From NCBI GenBank assembly GCA_016706685.1, contig JADJJE010000003.1, positions 1 to 64,000 of the forward strand: a stretch of 64,000 bases of DNA, written 5' to 3'. Shown here one piece after another: positions 1 through 7,634 of this stretch (its first letter is position 1; the number at the start of each line of letters is the position of its first letter). This DNA comes from Sandaracinaceae bacterium (GTDB lineage Bacteria > Myxococcota_A > Polyangia > Polyangiales > Houyiibacteriaceae). The notes under the pieces were generated by a model that saw only the letters and a list, made by a program, of their open reading frames with translations, made no database searches and was not told where the DNA came from. Both the position numbers and the translations under genes were made by a program.

Positions 1-43
1 CCAAGGTTGAAGTCGTGGGTTCGAATCCCATTTCCCGCTCCCA
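1..43 (+). tRNA. 3' part of a tRNA gene (probably tRNA-Gly, GCC), cut by the window edge
   Basis: Only the 3' half is visible. The T-loop TTCGAAT (20-26) is closed by GTGGG/CCCAT, followed by the 3' acceptor strand TTCCCGC (32-38) and discriminator T39. The acceptor strand would pair with 5' GCGGGAA, and the partial anticodon-loop text ccaagg fits the TTGCCAAGG loop of tRNA-Gly(GCC). The identity is inferred because the 5' half lies before the window. The bases after the discriminator read CCCA rather than an exact CCA. Confidence 0.7.
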
Positions 44-59
44 GATTTGCTTGTGATTC

Positions 60-91
60 CGGTCGGTTAGTTTGCGCTAGCCGGCCGTTTT
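60..91 (+). terminator. intrinsic terminator of the tRNA gene
   Basis: An 11-bp stem (60-70 with 77-87, two G-U pairs) and a 6-nt TTTGCG loop are followed directly by TTTT and a second T-run. It lies 17 nt beyond the tRNA 3' end, which suits transcription termination of a single tRNA gene. The same hairpin is duplicated at 5165-5196. Confidence 0.75.
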
Positions 92-525
92 CGTTTTGGG
101 GGCGGATGACTCCTGGATGACTCCTCCGTTGACTCCTGCGCCGATTCTCTGCGCGCGTTTCTCAATGAATTTCATGTACCTGGTGCTTCGACCTTCAACC
201 TTGTCGTTGACTCCCAGTGGGTTGCACCGAAGGCCTCCTGCGTTGCCTCGGGCTTTAGCGGCACCCGGCGGCGGGAGAGAGAGCCACTCGTTCCAGCGCG
301 TCGGCTGGCGCTGCGTTGACTCGGATGCCGGACGTCGGAGGGAACGACCAGGGACATTCGCCACAAGCCTTGTGGCAAATCCGTCGGCGGCGTCGCTGAC
401 CCTGGGCCCGCCACTGGACCCTCTGCGCTGATTGATGGGGAATTCGTCGCTTCGTTCAGTGCACGCGACGAGGGCGTGTCGATGGGCACCTCCGCGCTGC
501 AGCAGCAGGTGCGCGCTCCGGCTGG
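92..525. other. 434-bp stretch without a convincing gene next to the tRNA repeat
   Basis: Both strands have short open frames, but none has a convincing start, ribosome site or recognisable family. The TGACTCC heptamer and close variants recur around 107-150 and again near 209 and 316. The minus strand next to a tRNA att site is where an integrase 3' end would normally sit. The minus-strand reading here, with GVNGGVIQ-type text near its end, could be an eroded integrase tail, but no catalytic motif can be seen. Confidence 0.3.
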
Positions 526-1842
526 TCATTGACAGGCGAGGGGGTCGACACACACGCTCATCGCGCACTCGCGCGTGGTGCAGTCGTCGTTACTGGAACA
601 GGTCTCGCCGACTTCGAAGCGTGGCACGCACACGTCGTTGCGACAGAGACCCTCGAGGCACGCGCCGACACCGTCGTTGCAGGCCTCGCCGTAGGCTCGT
701 CCCACGTAGCAGACGTTCGAGATGCAGCGAAAGCCGTCCGCGCAGTCGTCGCCGCCGAAGCCTGCGAAGCAAGAGTCCCCCTGTGTGCCGGGTGCGGTGC
801 ACACCTCGTTCACGCAGCGGAGGTCGCCGGCACACAAGCGACCGTCGGATGCGCAGGACATGCCCAGCTCCCGCTCCGGGATACAAGTGCCCACTGTCGT
901 TCCGACGGTCCGGTAGCAGTGGAGCGGCCACGCGCAGTCAGCGCCCGTGCAGGACTCGCCCGCCGTGCGCTCTTGGATGCACACACCCGGCCCGCCAATG
1001 CCGTCGTCACAGATCAGGTCGTAGTCGCAGTCCGCGGCCAAGCACGACGCTCCCTCGATGGCGCGCGGCGTGCAAACCCGAGGGGAGCCCGTGCACGTGA
1101 GTTCTCCCGCGCAGTCGAAGACCGACGAGCACGGTTGGCCGGCAGCGACGGGGGTCGCGCAGAGGTCATCCATGCACACGAGGCCGGCTTGGCATTCCCC
1201 CTCCCAGCCGCACCCAGCGCCAACCGCGCCGAGCGCCGCGCACACCCCAGGGCACGCTGCGCCATCCTCGCAATAGCCGCCGGACGTGCAGTGGACGTCG
1301 CTCGAGCATGGCGCAGTGACAGCCTGTTCCCCGACGATGATTGGCTGTCCGGTGATGGCCGCACACACCTCGAAGAGGTCGTAGATATCAGGGAGCCAGA
1401 GAAAGTAGTCCACCAGCGCGCACGGGTTTGCGGTCGCGAAGGCGTGGCACGCACCTGCCGCGTCGGCGTCGTAGCTGAGCCACTGGTTCGCCACGGCGGC
1501 TGTGAAGTCGGCGGAGTAGCGCAGCTCCTGGTCGCGCACGCAGTGGTCGACATCAACGTGGCGCGAGATGCCGCAGGTGACCAGCGCCGTGCAGACGTCG
1601 CGCTCGACGACATCGCGGATCTCGTCAAGCGGGATGGGCGGACCCGAACAGTTGGCCCCGCAGAGGGGCCCGCCGTCGACGACGCTCGCGTCCCCGGCAC
1701 CGCCATCCTGCGGCCCAACGTCGTCGATGGTGGCGTCGCGGGGCCCCGCGTCGCCAGCGGGTGGCGTGTCACCACCGCAACCGGTGGCCCAGACAGAGAG
1801 AACGAACAGCCCCACCCAACTTGTCCCGCGAATCCCCTGCAT
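526..1842 (-). CDS. Cys-rich secreted lipoprotein
   Basis: This 438-residue protein starts with a lipoprotein signal (hydrophobic FVLSVWATGC, lipobox Cys about residue 22). A D/G-rich linker follows, and the C-terminal two thirds hold many short Cys-paired modules of the type CxxDxxCxxGxxC, resembling the Dickkopf/EGF-like arrays of myxobacterial surface proteins. No enzymatic motif is visible. It lies between the tRNA-derived repeats and is followed on the same strand (upstream) by another lipoprotein. It is probably a surface or outer-membrane-anchored protein of unknown role. Confidence 0.85.
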   Translation of the reverse strand: MQGIRGTSWVGLFVLSVWATGCGGDTPPAGDAGPRDATIDDVGPQDGGAGDASVVDGGPLCGANCSGPPIPLDEIRDVVERDVCTALVTCGISRHVDVDHCVRDQELRYSADFTAAVANQWLSYDADAAGACHAFATANPCALVDYFLWLPDIYDLFEVCAAITGQPIIVGEQAVTAPCSSDVHCTSGGYCEDGAACPGVCAALGAVGAGCGWEGECQAGLVCMDDLCATPVAAGQPCSSVFDCAGELTCTGSPRVCTPRAIEGASCLAADCDYDLICDDGIGGPGVCIQERTAGESCTGADCAWPLHCYRTVGTTVGTCIPERELGMSCASDGRLCAGDLRCVNEVCTAPGTQGDSCFAGFGGDDCADGFRCISNVCYVGRAYGEACNDGVGACLEGLCRNDVCVPRFEVGETCSSNDDCTTRECAMSVCVDPLACQ

Positions 1843-1911
1843 TCGCTCAGGGTCAGCGAAGGCGCGGACGGTGTCAACCGTCGACCTGTCCGTGTGGGTC
1901 CGTGCTCGATA

Positions 1912-3417
1912 CTACCATTCAATCATCCAGACGTAGGCATCATGGCTACCGGCGCTGGCGCCTCCGAAGACGCCGGCTGTGCTTCCAACCACATAGACAT
2001 TTCGTCCCACGGCCCGCACCGAGGTGGCGTCTTCGTCGGCCTGGCCGCCACCCTGTCGAGTCCAGAGTAGGTCGCCGCTGCTGTCGTACATGCGCACGTA
2101 GACGTCGGTGGCATCGATGCCAATGTTCGGCCGCTCGAGCGCTCCAAACGTGTCCCCGACGACTACGACGTTGCCCGCTGCATCCACCGCACACGCGCTG
2201 CCGTAGTCGTCGTCGGTGGTGCCGAACTGTCGGGTCCAGAGCACATCGCCTGCCGTTCCGTACTTACGCACGTAGGCGTCGCTTCGTCCGACGCCCGCCC
2301 CTTCCAGCGCACCCGAGGTCTCCCCCGCGACGATGACGTCGCCGGCCCCGTCGACGCCTACGCCGTTCGCGGCGTCGACGCCCATCGTCCCGAACTGGCG
2401 CGTCCACAAAACGACACCTGTCGCGTCATACTTCCGGACGTACGCGTCCTGGTTGCCTGAGGCCGTGCCGTCCAGCTGCCCAAAGGTGTCCCCGACGACG
2501 ATGACGGCTCCCTCGTCGTCGACGGCCACGGAGTGAGCCGTGTCCATCAGCGCTGTGCCAAATTGCCGCGTCCAGAGCACTGCGCCAGCGGAGTCGTACT
2601 TCCGAACATACGCATCACGGCCGCCGAGGCTGGCGCCTTCGAGCCCTCCCTCGGTGTAGCCGGTCACGATGATGTTGTCCTGGCCGTCGATGGCGACGGA
2701 GTAGGCGAGCTCCGCGGCGACCGTTCCGAACTGCCGCGTCCACAGGAGCGCGCCGTCGGCGTCGTACTTGCGAACGTAGGCGTCCAGCCCGCCTGCACTC
2801 GCCCCCTCCACCGCGCCGGTCGTGTACCCCGCCACGACGACGGCACCGACGCTATCGACGGAAATCGCAGTCGCCGCTTCGTCCCCGGCGGTGCCGAGTT
2901 GTCTTGTCCAGAGCAGTGCTCCAGTGGCGCCGTACTTGCGGACGAAACCATCGAAACCTCCTGCGCCGGCGCCCTCGATTGAGCCTGTCGTGTATCCAGC
3001 GACGACAACGCTGCCGTCCACGTGGACGCCAACCGCCCATGCGCCATCGCTTCCGGTGCTCCCGAACTGCCGCGTCCAGTCGGACGACACGCAGCTCCGG
3101 TCCGCCGTGGTCGTGCCGGGCGTTCCCTCGATGAGACCGGTTGGACACACCTGCCATACCAGACAGGCGACCGCGTTCGTCGACGCACTGTACTCGCCCG
3201 GTGAGCACGCCGCGCACCGTCGATCCTCCAGCGACGTCCCGACCTCGCTCGTGTACTCCCCCGGCTCACAGGTCGTCCATGGTTCGCAGACGGTTCCCAG
3301 TTCGGCCTCGCCGAGCCACATCCCTTCCGGGCAAGGTTCGCGGCCCCCACCAGCATCGCAGCCATACAGACCGACCGCGAACAAGAACCCAGCCACCTGC
3401 CGTTGATATGAGACCAT
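1912..3417 (-). CDS. lipoprotein with SBBP-type beta-propeller repeats
   Basis: The 501-aa product starts at the ATG at 3417, chosen because GGAGAAGGAGCG lies just upstream and a signal peptide with lipobox VGLYGC follows; the frame is open further upstream but lacks a signal there. Residues ~30-100 are Cys-rich (TCEPGEYTS-type, like TNFR/ephrin-receptor modules). The rest is at least six tandem repeats of about 56 aa with the core VRKYD..G..LWTRQFGT and xVAGxT, the SBBP/bacterial propeller repeat. It is predicted to be a lipid-anchored surface propeller. The repeats are visible in the DNA with a ~168-bp period. Confidence 0.85.
   Translation of the reverse strand: MVSYQRQVAGFLFAVGLYGCDAGGGREPCPEGMWLGEAELGTVCEPWTTCEPGEYTSEVGTSLEDRRCAACSPGEYSASTNAVACLVWQVCPTGLIEGTPGTTTADRSCVSSDWTRQFGSTGSDGAWAVGVHVDGSVVVAGYTTGSIEGAGAGGFDGFVRKYGATGALLWTRQLGTAGDEAATAISVDSVGAVVVAGYTTGAVEGASAGGLDAYVRKYDADGALLWTRQFGTVAAELAYSVAIDGQDNIIVTGYTEGGLEGASLGGRDAYVRKYDSAGAVLWTRQFGTALMDTAHSVAVDDEGAVIVVGDTFGQLDGTASGNQDAYVRKYDATGVVLWTRQFGTMGVDAANGVGVDGAGDVIVAGETSGALEGAGVGRSDAYVRKYGTAGDVLWTRQFGTTDDDYGSACAVDAAGNVVVVGDTFGALERPNIGIDATDVYVRMYDSSGDLLWTRQGGGQADEDATSVRAVGRNVYVVGSTAGVFGGASAGSHDAYVWMIEW
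2060..3075 (-). repeat. tandem ~168-bp coding repeats (SBBP units)
   Basis: The conserved block encoding VRKYxxxGxxLWTRQ recurs around 2083, 2257, 2426, 2594, 2761 and 2930, giving a spacing of about 168 bp (56 codons). The units are diverged, so this is an old protein-repeat array rather than a recent DNA expansion. Confidence 0.7.
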
Positions 3418-3792
3418 CCCTCGGCGCTCCTTCTCCGTCCCAGCATGGACCAGGCGTCTGAGATGCGTCAATCGTTGTGTCGACCGGTGGGCGTCGCCAT
3501 CGAGCCCCTTGGCCGACGCTCGTGCGTTCAGCCAACCGCGGAGTGGACGGAGGGATGGTGCAAAGCGATGACGATGAGCTCGTCTTCGAGTCTGGCGAGC
3601 ACGAGGCGTCGAGCGAGCACTACCGAAGCACGCGCGCGCTCCGAACACAGCCGCGCGAGCTGGCCGCCCATCGCGGCTTCCAGCTGGTGCAGAACGCACG
3701 CGACCAGGCGCCAGCTCCAGTGGGTGGGGCACCGGCCCGACACGTTCATCCGCACTCCTTGCACCGTCCCGAATGTTGGGACACCTGATCCT
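3418..3792. other. 375-bp divergent intergenic region
   Basis: This region separates the SBBP lipoprotein (minus) from the HTH gene (plus). Frames are open on both strands, but none has a ribosome site or recognisable sequence. An inverted repeat at 3766-3782 lies next to the HTH start and is listed separately. Confidence 0.4.
3766..3782. promoter_or_regulatory. 17-bp inverted repeat, possible autoregulatory operator
   Basis: The sequence GTCCCgaatgttGGGAC has perfect 5-bp arms with a 7-bp spacer and ends 10 bp before the ATG of the HTH gene. A TTGCAC hexamer sits just upstream at 3759-3764. Toxin-antitoxin-like pairs are often autorepressed by their HTH partner, so an operator is plausible, but the arms are short. 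Confidence 0.35.
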
Positions 3793-4302
3793 ATGCTCAA
3801 GGGAAGCGACATCCTCGTTCTCGCAAAGCTCATCTCGGGTGCAGAGATCTCGGTGCGCCCGCTGGCCGAAGCGCTCGACCTCCCTCGCAGCAACGTCGCC
3901 CGCAGCCTCGACCGCCTCCGGGCGGCTGGGCTGATTGTGGGCGATGGCATCGATGGGTCGCGCGCGCTCGAGTTCCTGCGGCACGCCGTGAAGTACATCG
4001 TGCCGGCCGGCGCTGGGGACAAGCAGGCACGCGGGCTGGCCACCGGATCCTACGCGCCCCCGTTCGATGCGGAGTTCGTCGGCGGCACGACGCCGTTCGT
4101 ATGGGCGCAAGCGCGCGGCCCCGACAGAGGCTTCCCCATCGAGCCGCTGGCGGAGAACGCCCCAGCTCTGGCCCGCGTAGATCCAACCCTCCGTTCGGTG
4201 CTCGCGGCGATCGACGCGCTGCGTGTGGAACGCGCCCGGGAGCGCGAAGCAGCATCCAACTACCTCGCCAACGCCCTCGCCCAGGTGGGCGCCTTCGCGT
4301 GA
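3793..4302 (+). CDS. winged-helix/HTH protein, likely antitoxin-type partner of the following nucleotidyltransferase
   Basis: The 169-aa product starts at the ATG at 3793. Residues ~5-50 form a MarR/IclR-like helix-turn-helix (LAEALDLPRSNVARSLDRLRAAGLI). The middle contains an FVWA-type segment and the C-terminus is helical and charged. Its TGA overlaps the GTG of the next gene (GTGA), implying translational coupling. HTH protein plus AbiEii-like nucleotidyltransferase is the architecture of AbiE-type and related toxin-antitoxin systems. The pairing is seen; the antitoxin role is inferred. Confidence 0.75.
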   Translation: MLKGSDILVLAKLISGAEISVRPLAEALDLPRSNVARSLDRLRAAGLIVGDGIDGSRALEFLRHAVKYIVPAGAGDKQARGLATGSYAPPFDAEFVGGTTPFVWAQARGPDRGFPIEPLAENAPALARVDPTLRSVLAAIDALRVERAREREAASNYLANALAQVGAFA

Positions 4303-5001
4303 CGGGCGATCCGAACAGGGACCGCCTCATCGCGGTGGCGCAGCGGTTGGGACCGCTCATCGACGACGTGGTCTTCGTCGGCGGGACCGTCACCGGTCTG
4401 CTCATCCATGCGCCAGCGCCGCGGCTCACGAAGGACGTCGACCTCGTGGCTCCGGTCGACTCCGCGGTTGCCTACGAGAACGACGTCGCGTCCGTCCTGC
4501 GCGCGCATGGCTGGAGCGAGGACGACTCGGAAGACGCACCCCGCTGTCGCTGGCGCCACAAGGACGCGGGCATTGCCGACGTGATGTCCCGAGTCGACGC
4601 GGGCTTCGGGTTCAGCAACCCGTGGTACCCCGGCGCGCTCGCGAACGCGGAGCCCGTCACGCTTCACCCCAGACCTGACGGTGAGAGTGGTCAGCGTGCC
4701 CTACTTTCTGGCGACCAAGATCCAAGCGTTCCTAGGCCGCGGCAACGGCGAGTTCGACTTCAGTCACGACATCGAGGACATCCTCACCGTGGCCGCTGGA
4801 GCCAACGACCTGGTGGCCAAGGTGGACGCCTCCGACCTCGCTGTCAGGTCGTTCCTCGTCGACACCCTCGCTCGCTGGACGCACCCGACTGGACCGCTGA
4901 CGCGAAGCGCGCGCGCGCACTTCCCGGGCACCCCGGCCGGAGCCACCGACGCCAGCCGCACGCTGAGCTTGCTGCGCGAGATCGCTGCCCTGCCCCGCTG
5001 A
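4299..5001 (+). pseudogene. AbiEii/MNT-like nucleotidyltransferase, interrupted by a one-base frameshift
   Basis: The frame starts at GTG 4299, overlapping the HTH gene. It begins with a nucleotidyltransferase fold: FVGGTVTGLLIH at residues ~25-36, then LTKDVDLV with the DxD-like metal site. The frame holds to VTLH (about 4665) and the protein continues one frame over as PDLTVRVVSVPYFLATKIQAF, ending at 5001. Removing one C from the CCCC run at 4667-4670 gives a single ~234-aa protein of normal length for the family. It is either a decayed or phase-switched toxin gene or a sequencing indel. Downstream helices (FSHDIEDILTVAAG) resemble the C-terminal half of the family. Confidence 0.75.
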
Positions 5002-5100
5002 CTCCAGCCTTGGTTCCCGCCCGTTCCCGTCTGTACCCACGCGGACCCGCTCTCCCTGAAAAAGGTCGAGGTTTGTTCGCTTGCGACGGGAACGCACGGC

Positions 5101-5149
5101 CTTTGCCAAGGTTGAAGTCGTGGGTTCGAATCCCATTTCCCGCTCCCAG
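5101..5149 (+). pseudogene. displaced 3' fragment of the tRNA gene
   Basis: The T-arm, acceptor 3' strand and discriminator are identical to bases 1-43, and the loop text TTGCCAA is retained. The upstream bases (to ~5070) contain neither a D-arm consensus nor a matching 5' acceptor GCGGGAA. This is therefore a tRNA 3' fragment, not a functional gene, as expected at the distal end of an integrated element. Confidence 0.7.
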
Positions 5150-5204
5150 ATTTGCCCGTGATTCCGGTCGGTTAGTTTGCGCTAGCCGGCCGTTTTGGTT
5201 TGGG
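5106..5204 (+). repeat. right copy of the tRNA-derived direct repeat, candidate att site
   Basis: It matches 1-99 with two substitutions in the first 91 bases (5156-5157 CC versus TT). Together the two copies enclose ~5.1 kb of lipoprotein and toxin-antitoxin-like genes. The near identity over non-tRNA bases, including the terminator, shows that the duplication is longer than the tRNA itself. Confidence 0.65.
5165..5196 (+). terminator. second copy of the tRNA terminator hairpin
   Basis: It has the same 11-bp stem, TTTGCG loop and T-run as 60-91. Here it would terminate any transcript leaving the HTH/nucleotidyltransferase pair before the RhuM gene. Confidence 0.65.
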
Positions 5205-5293
5205 GCTGCGTTCACAGGCGAAACCTGAGGTTGGAGAGGGTCCGCTGAGGTAGCTTGGCCGCATGGTGCCGTGCCAGTGAAGGAGCGAGTGGG

Positions 5294-6382
5294 ATGACGG
5301 ACGACCCGACGACTACCTCGGAGCTCATCCTCTACCAGACCGAGGACGGGCGTACGCGCATCCAGTGCCGCTTCGAAGACGCGACCGTGTGGCTGACCCA
5401 GAAGCTGATGGCCGACCTCTTCGAGATCGGGGTTGGGACGGTCAACCACCACTTGAAGGCCATCTATGAGGAGCGGGAACTCTCGCCCGAGGCAACTATT
5501 CGACGCCATCGAATAGTTCGAATCGAAGGGTCACGAGAGGTGGCGCGAGAGATCGAGCACTACAGCCTGGAGGCCGTCCTAGCGGTGGGGTTCCGCGTGC
5601 GCAGCCACCGGGGCACACAGTTTCGTCAGTGGGCCACTGCCCGCCTGAGTGAGTACCTGGTGAAGGGGTTCACCATGGACGACGAGCGGCTGAAGAACCC
5701 GCCGGGTCCTGGGCAGGTGGACTACTTCGACGAGCTGCTCGAGCGGGTGCGCGACATCCGCTCGTCGGAGCGGCGCTTCTACCAGAAGGTGCTCGACATC
5801 TACGCCACCAGCGTGGACTACCGAGCCGACACGGAGCAGTCGCAGCAGTTCTTCGCCACGGTGCAGAACAAGATGCACTTCGCGACGCATGGGCACACGG
5901 CCGCCGAGGTGATTGTCGAGCGTGCGGACGCCAGCAAGCCGCTAATGGGTATGCAGACCACGCGGCCCGGCGGCATCATCCACAAGGCCGATGCGTCGGT
6001 GGCGAAGAACTACCTGAGCGAGACCGAGCTGCAGGTGCTGAACCGCATCGTGAGCTTGTACATCGAGTACGCCGAGCTGCAGGCCCTCGAGCGCAAGCCC
6101 ATGACTATGCGCGACTGGATCACCAAGCTGGATGAGTTCCTGAAGGTGTCCGGGCGGCAGCTCTTGGAACATGCGGGCACGGTCACTGCCGCGGCGGCCA
6201 AAGCCAAGGCCGAGCGCGAGCATGCGCGCTACCACGCGTTGCAAGACGCGCAGCCGCGCGCGATTGATGGCGAGTTCGAGAAGGTGGCCAAGCAGCTGCA
6301 GAAGCCTGCGCCGAAGAGAGGCGCGGGACGCACAGGGGCCGCACGAGGGAAGGCGGGAAAACCAAGGGGGAGAGAGGCGTAG
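5294..6382 (+). CDS. RhuM family protein
   Basis: The 362-aa product starts at the ATG at 5294, preceded by AAGGAG with ~9 nt spacing. Family hallmarks are SELILYQTEDG at the N-terminus, VWLTQKLMADLF, ISTVNHHLK-like text (IGVGTVNHHLK), YSLEAVLAVGFRVRS.RGTQFRQWAT and the C-terminal YLSETELQVLNRIVSLYIEYAE. RhuM proteins are common on genomic islands and are often annotated as virulence proteins; their biochemical role is unsettled. The last ~35 residues form a basic Lys/Arg/Ala/Gly tail. The gene lies just outside the right tRNA repeat and is followed 29 bp later by a PLD-family gene. Confidence 0.9.
   Translation: MTDDPTTTSELILYQTEDGRTRIQCRFEDATVWLTQKLMADLFEIGVGTVNHHLKAIYEERELSPEATIRRHRIVRIEGSREVAREIEHYSLEAVLAVGFRVRSHRGTQFRQWATARLSEYLVKGFTMDDERLKNPPGPGQVDYFDELLERVRDIRSSERRFYQKVLDIYATSVDYRADTEQSQQFFATVQNKMHFATHGHTAAEVIVERADASKPLMGMQTTRPGGIIHKADASVAKNYLSETELQVLNRIVSLYIEYAELQALERKPMTMRDWITKLDEFLKVSGRQLLEHAGTVTAAAAKAKAEREHARYHALQDAQPRAIDGEFEKVAKQLQKPAPKRGAGRTGAARGKAGKPRGREA
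5494..5518. repeat. perfect 10-bp inverted repeat inside the RhuM gene
   Basis: AACTATTCGA and TCGAATAGTT are separated by CGCCA within the coding sequence. The arms are AT-rich compared with the surrounding gene, and the hairpin encodes ATIRRHRIV, a normally variable stretch of the family. It could be a chance palindrome or the remnant of a small mobile repeat. Confidence 0.5.
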
Positions 6383-6411
6383 GCGAAGCCGTCCTCGCGT
6401 AGGATCCCTGC

Positions 6412-7269
6412 GTGCAGATCGAGACCGTCACCGCACCCGCAGGAGGCATGCTCGCCGCCGTCCGGTCCGTGCTCGACCACGGCGACCAAGCGCTCCTCTG
6501 CGTGGCCTTCGCTCAGACCCGCGGTGTGCACCTCGTCGCGAAGGAGCTCGAGCGGGCCTCCGCCCGCGGCAGCGCACGCGTGATGGTCACCACGTTCGGG
6601 TCCACCGCGCCCGCCGCGCTCGCGGCGATCCAACAGACCGGTGCAGACCTGCGTGTCCTCAATCCGGTCGGTGGCACGTACCACCCGAAGGTGTATCTCG
6701 GCCGCACCGCCAACAGCATCCAGGCGGTGGTCGGTTCGGTGAATCTCACGTCGGGCCTCGTCGCGAACATCGAGGTGGCGACGGTCATGCGCGGGTCGAT
6801 CGACGACCGGCCACTCGCCGACCTCTGGAACTGGGCCGAGACCACCTGGGGCCATGATCGCGCAGCGGCGTGGAGTGGTGTCATCGAGCCTGGCCTCGAC
6901 GAGCCGATCGAGCCGGAGCTGCTGGCCATGCTCGCCGCCGTCGCCAGAGAGAACCCTCGCGTCTACACGCTCGGTCCGTCTGCCGCGGAGAACGTCGTCG
7001 CCGACGTCACGGCCTCGGGCCTCTGGGTCGAGACGGCGCGGAGCCGCGAGCGGAGCGCGGGCGCGCAGCTGGTCCCGCCTCGGATGCTGAACCTGGCGTG
7101 GGACACGCTCCGCGCGCGCGGCCGCCTGAGCAACCGCGAGATGCTCGAGGAGCTGCGCATCCATCGATCGAGCTTCGTGTGCGCGGTGCTCGCGAGACTG
7201 CCCGGCGTCACAGTCGAGCCTGGAAGGTCGATCGTGCTCCGAATCCGCGCTCACTCCACTGAGGCCTAG
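6412..7269 (+). CDS. phospholipase D-like (single HKD motif) protein
   Basis: The 285-aa product starts at GTG 6412. The HKD signature is present once: H91-x-K93 in YHPKVYLG followed by GSVNLTSG with N111. The N-terminal part is a Rossmann-like PLD fold. PLD-family proteins with one motif usually dimerise to form the active site and include nucleases of restriction and defence systems. The C-terminal ~100 residues show no recognised domain. It sits 29 bp behind the RhuM gene on the same strand, probably in one transcript. Nuclease activity is inferred. Confidence 0.8.
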   Translation: MQIETVTAPAGGMLAAVRSVLDHGDQALLCVAFAQTRGVHLVAKELERASARGSARVMVTTFGSTAPAALAAIQQTGADLRVLNPVGGTYHPKVYLGRTANSIQAVVGSVNLTSGLVANIEVATVMRGSIDDRPLADLWNWAETTWGHDRAAAWSGVIEPGLDEPIEPELLAMLAAVARENPRVYTLGPSAAENVVADVTASGLWVETARSRERSAGAQLVPPRMLNLAWDTLRARGRLSNREMLEELRIHRSSFVCAVLARLPGVTVEPGRSIVLRIRAHSTEA

Positions 7270-7300
7270 CGGCCCCAGGACCTCGTTCCACGCGCTAGTG
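7270..7300 (-). pseudogene. remnant of a paralogue of the 123-aa protein at 11215-11586
   Basis: The minus strand here reads SAWNEVLGP, matching NAWHEVLGP near the C-terminus of the 123-aa protein, and the DNA gccccaggacctcgttccacgcg is nearly identical to 11241-11263. It lies beside a 35-aa ORF that is paralogous to the 35-aa ORF beside the intact gene, so a two-gene unit appears duplicated and this copy decayed. Confidence 0.5.
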
Positions 7301-7368
7301 GAGGGTGGGATCGAGCTGATCGGTGCGAGCGCTCTAGAGACGCTCCTCGGCGGCGACGAGTTCGCCGT

Positions 7369-7476
7369 TCATTCGACGCCGATGCCGAGCCATTTCATGA
7401 GCGTGCCGACCCCTGCCAGTGTGAGGATCACGGCCCACAGGATCAGGATCCTCTTGTCGGAATTGTTGATCTGCAT
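7369..7476 (-). CDS. 35-aa single-span membrane microprotein, copy 1
   Basis: The reading is MQINNSDKRILILWAVILT followed by LAGVGTLMKWLGIGVE and stop. GGAGA lies 5 nt before the ATG. A charged N-terminus (residues 1-9) precedes one hydrophobic helix (10-32). An independent copy at 11698-11805 has the same length and about 70% identity, with the differences conservative, so selection on the protein is likely. It could be a toxin-like or regulatory membrane peptide; nothing more can be said of its function. Confidence 0.75.
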   Translation of the reverse strand: MQINNSDKRILILWAVILTLAGVGTLMKWLGIGVE

Positions 7477-7634
7477 CGTGTCTCCGCGGGCTCGGGTCGT
7501 CTGCTCTCTCGGGGGGGAGGTCATGGTAGACAAGAAGCGCCGCTGCTGAGTACCCAAAAATCTACGTTCCCAGTAGCGGTGCGACGCTAGCGAAGCACTT
7601 CCGCCAGCCGTGGCTCCTGCGAGGTTGGCCCAGG

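Larger units (their letters stand above)
1..100 (+). repeat. left copy of a ~100-bp direct repeat (tRNA 3' end plus terminator), candidate att site
   Basis: Bases 1-91 match 5106-5196 with only two mismatches (51-52), and the match weakens after about 100. The repeat covers the tRNA from the anticodon loop to the 3' end plus its terminator. Direct repeats of tRNA 3' ends are the usual footprint of tyrosine-recombinase integration, so this is read as one attachment site of a ~5.1-kb insert. The repeat may begin before the window. Confidence 0.65.

Noticed and set aside
2060..3075. Intergenic DNA satellite
   Set aside because: The ~168-bp period corresponds to 56-aa SBBP protein repeats in one open frame.
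4844..5509. Minus-strand frame containing GIRTHDFNLGKG-type text
   Set aside because: This text is the antisense of a tRNA 3' end, a well-known false protein.
7298..7549. 83-codon plus-strand ORF
   Set aside because: It is antisense to the 35-aa membrane ORF, which is supported by a paralogue and a ribosome site.
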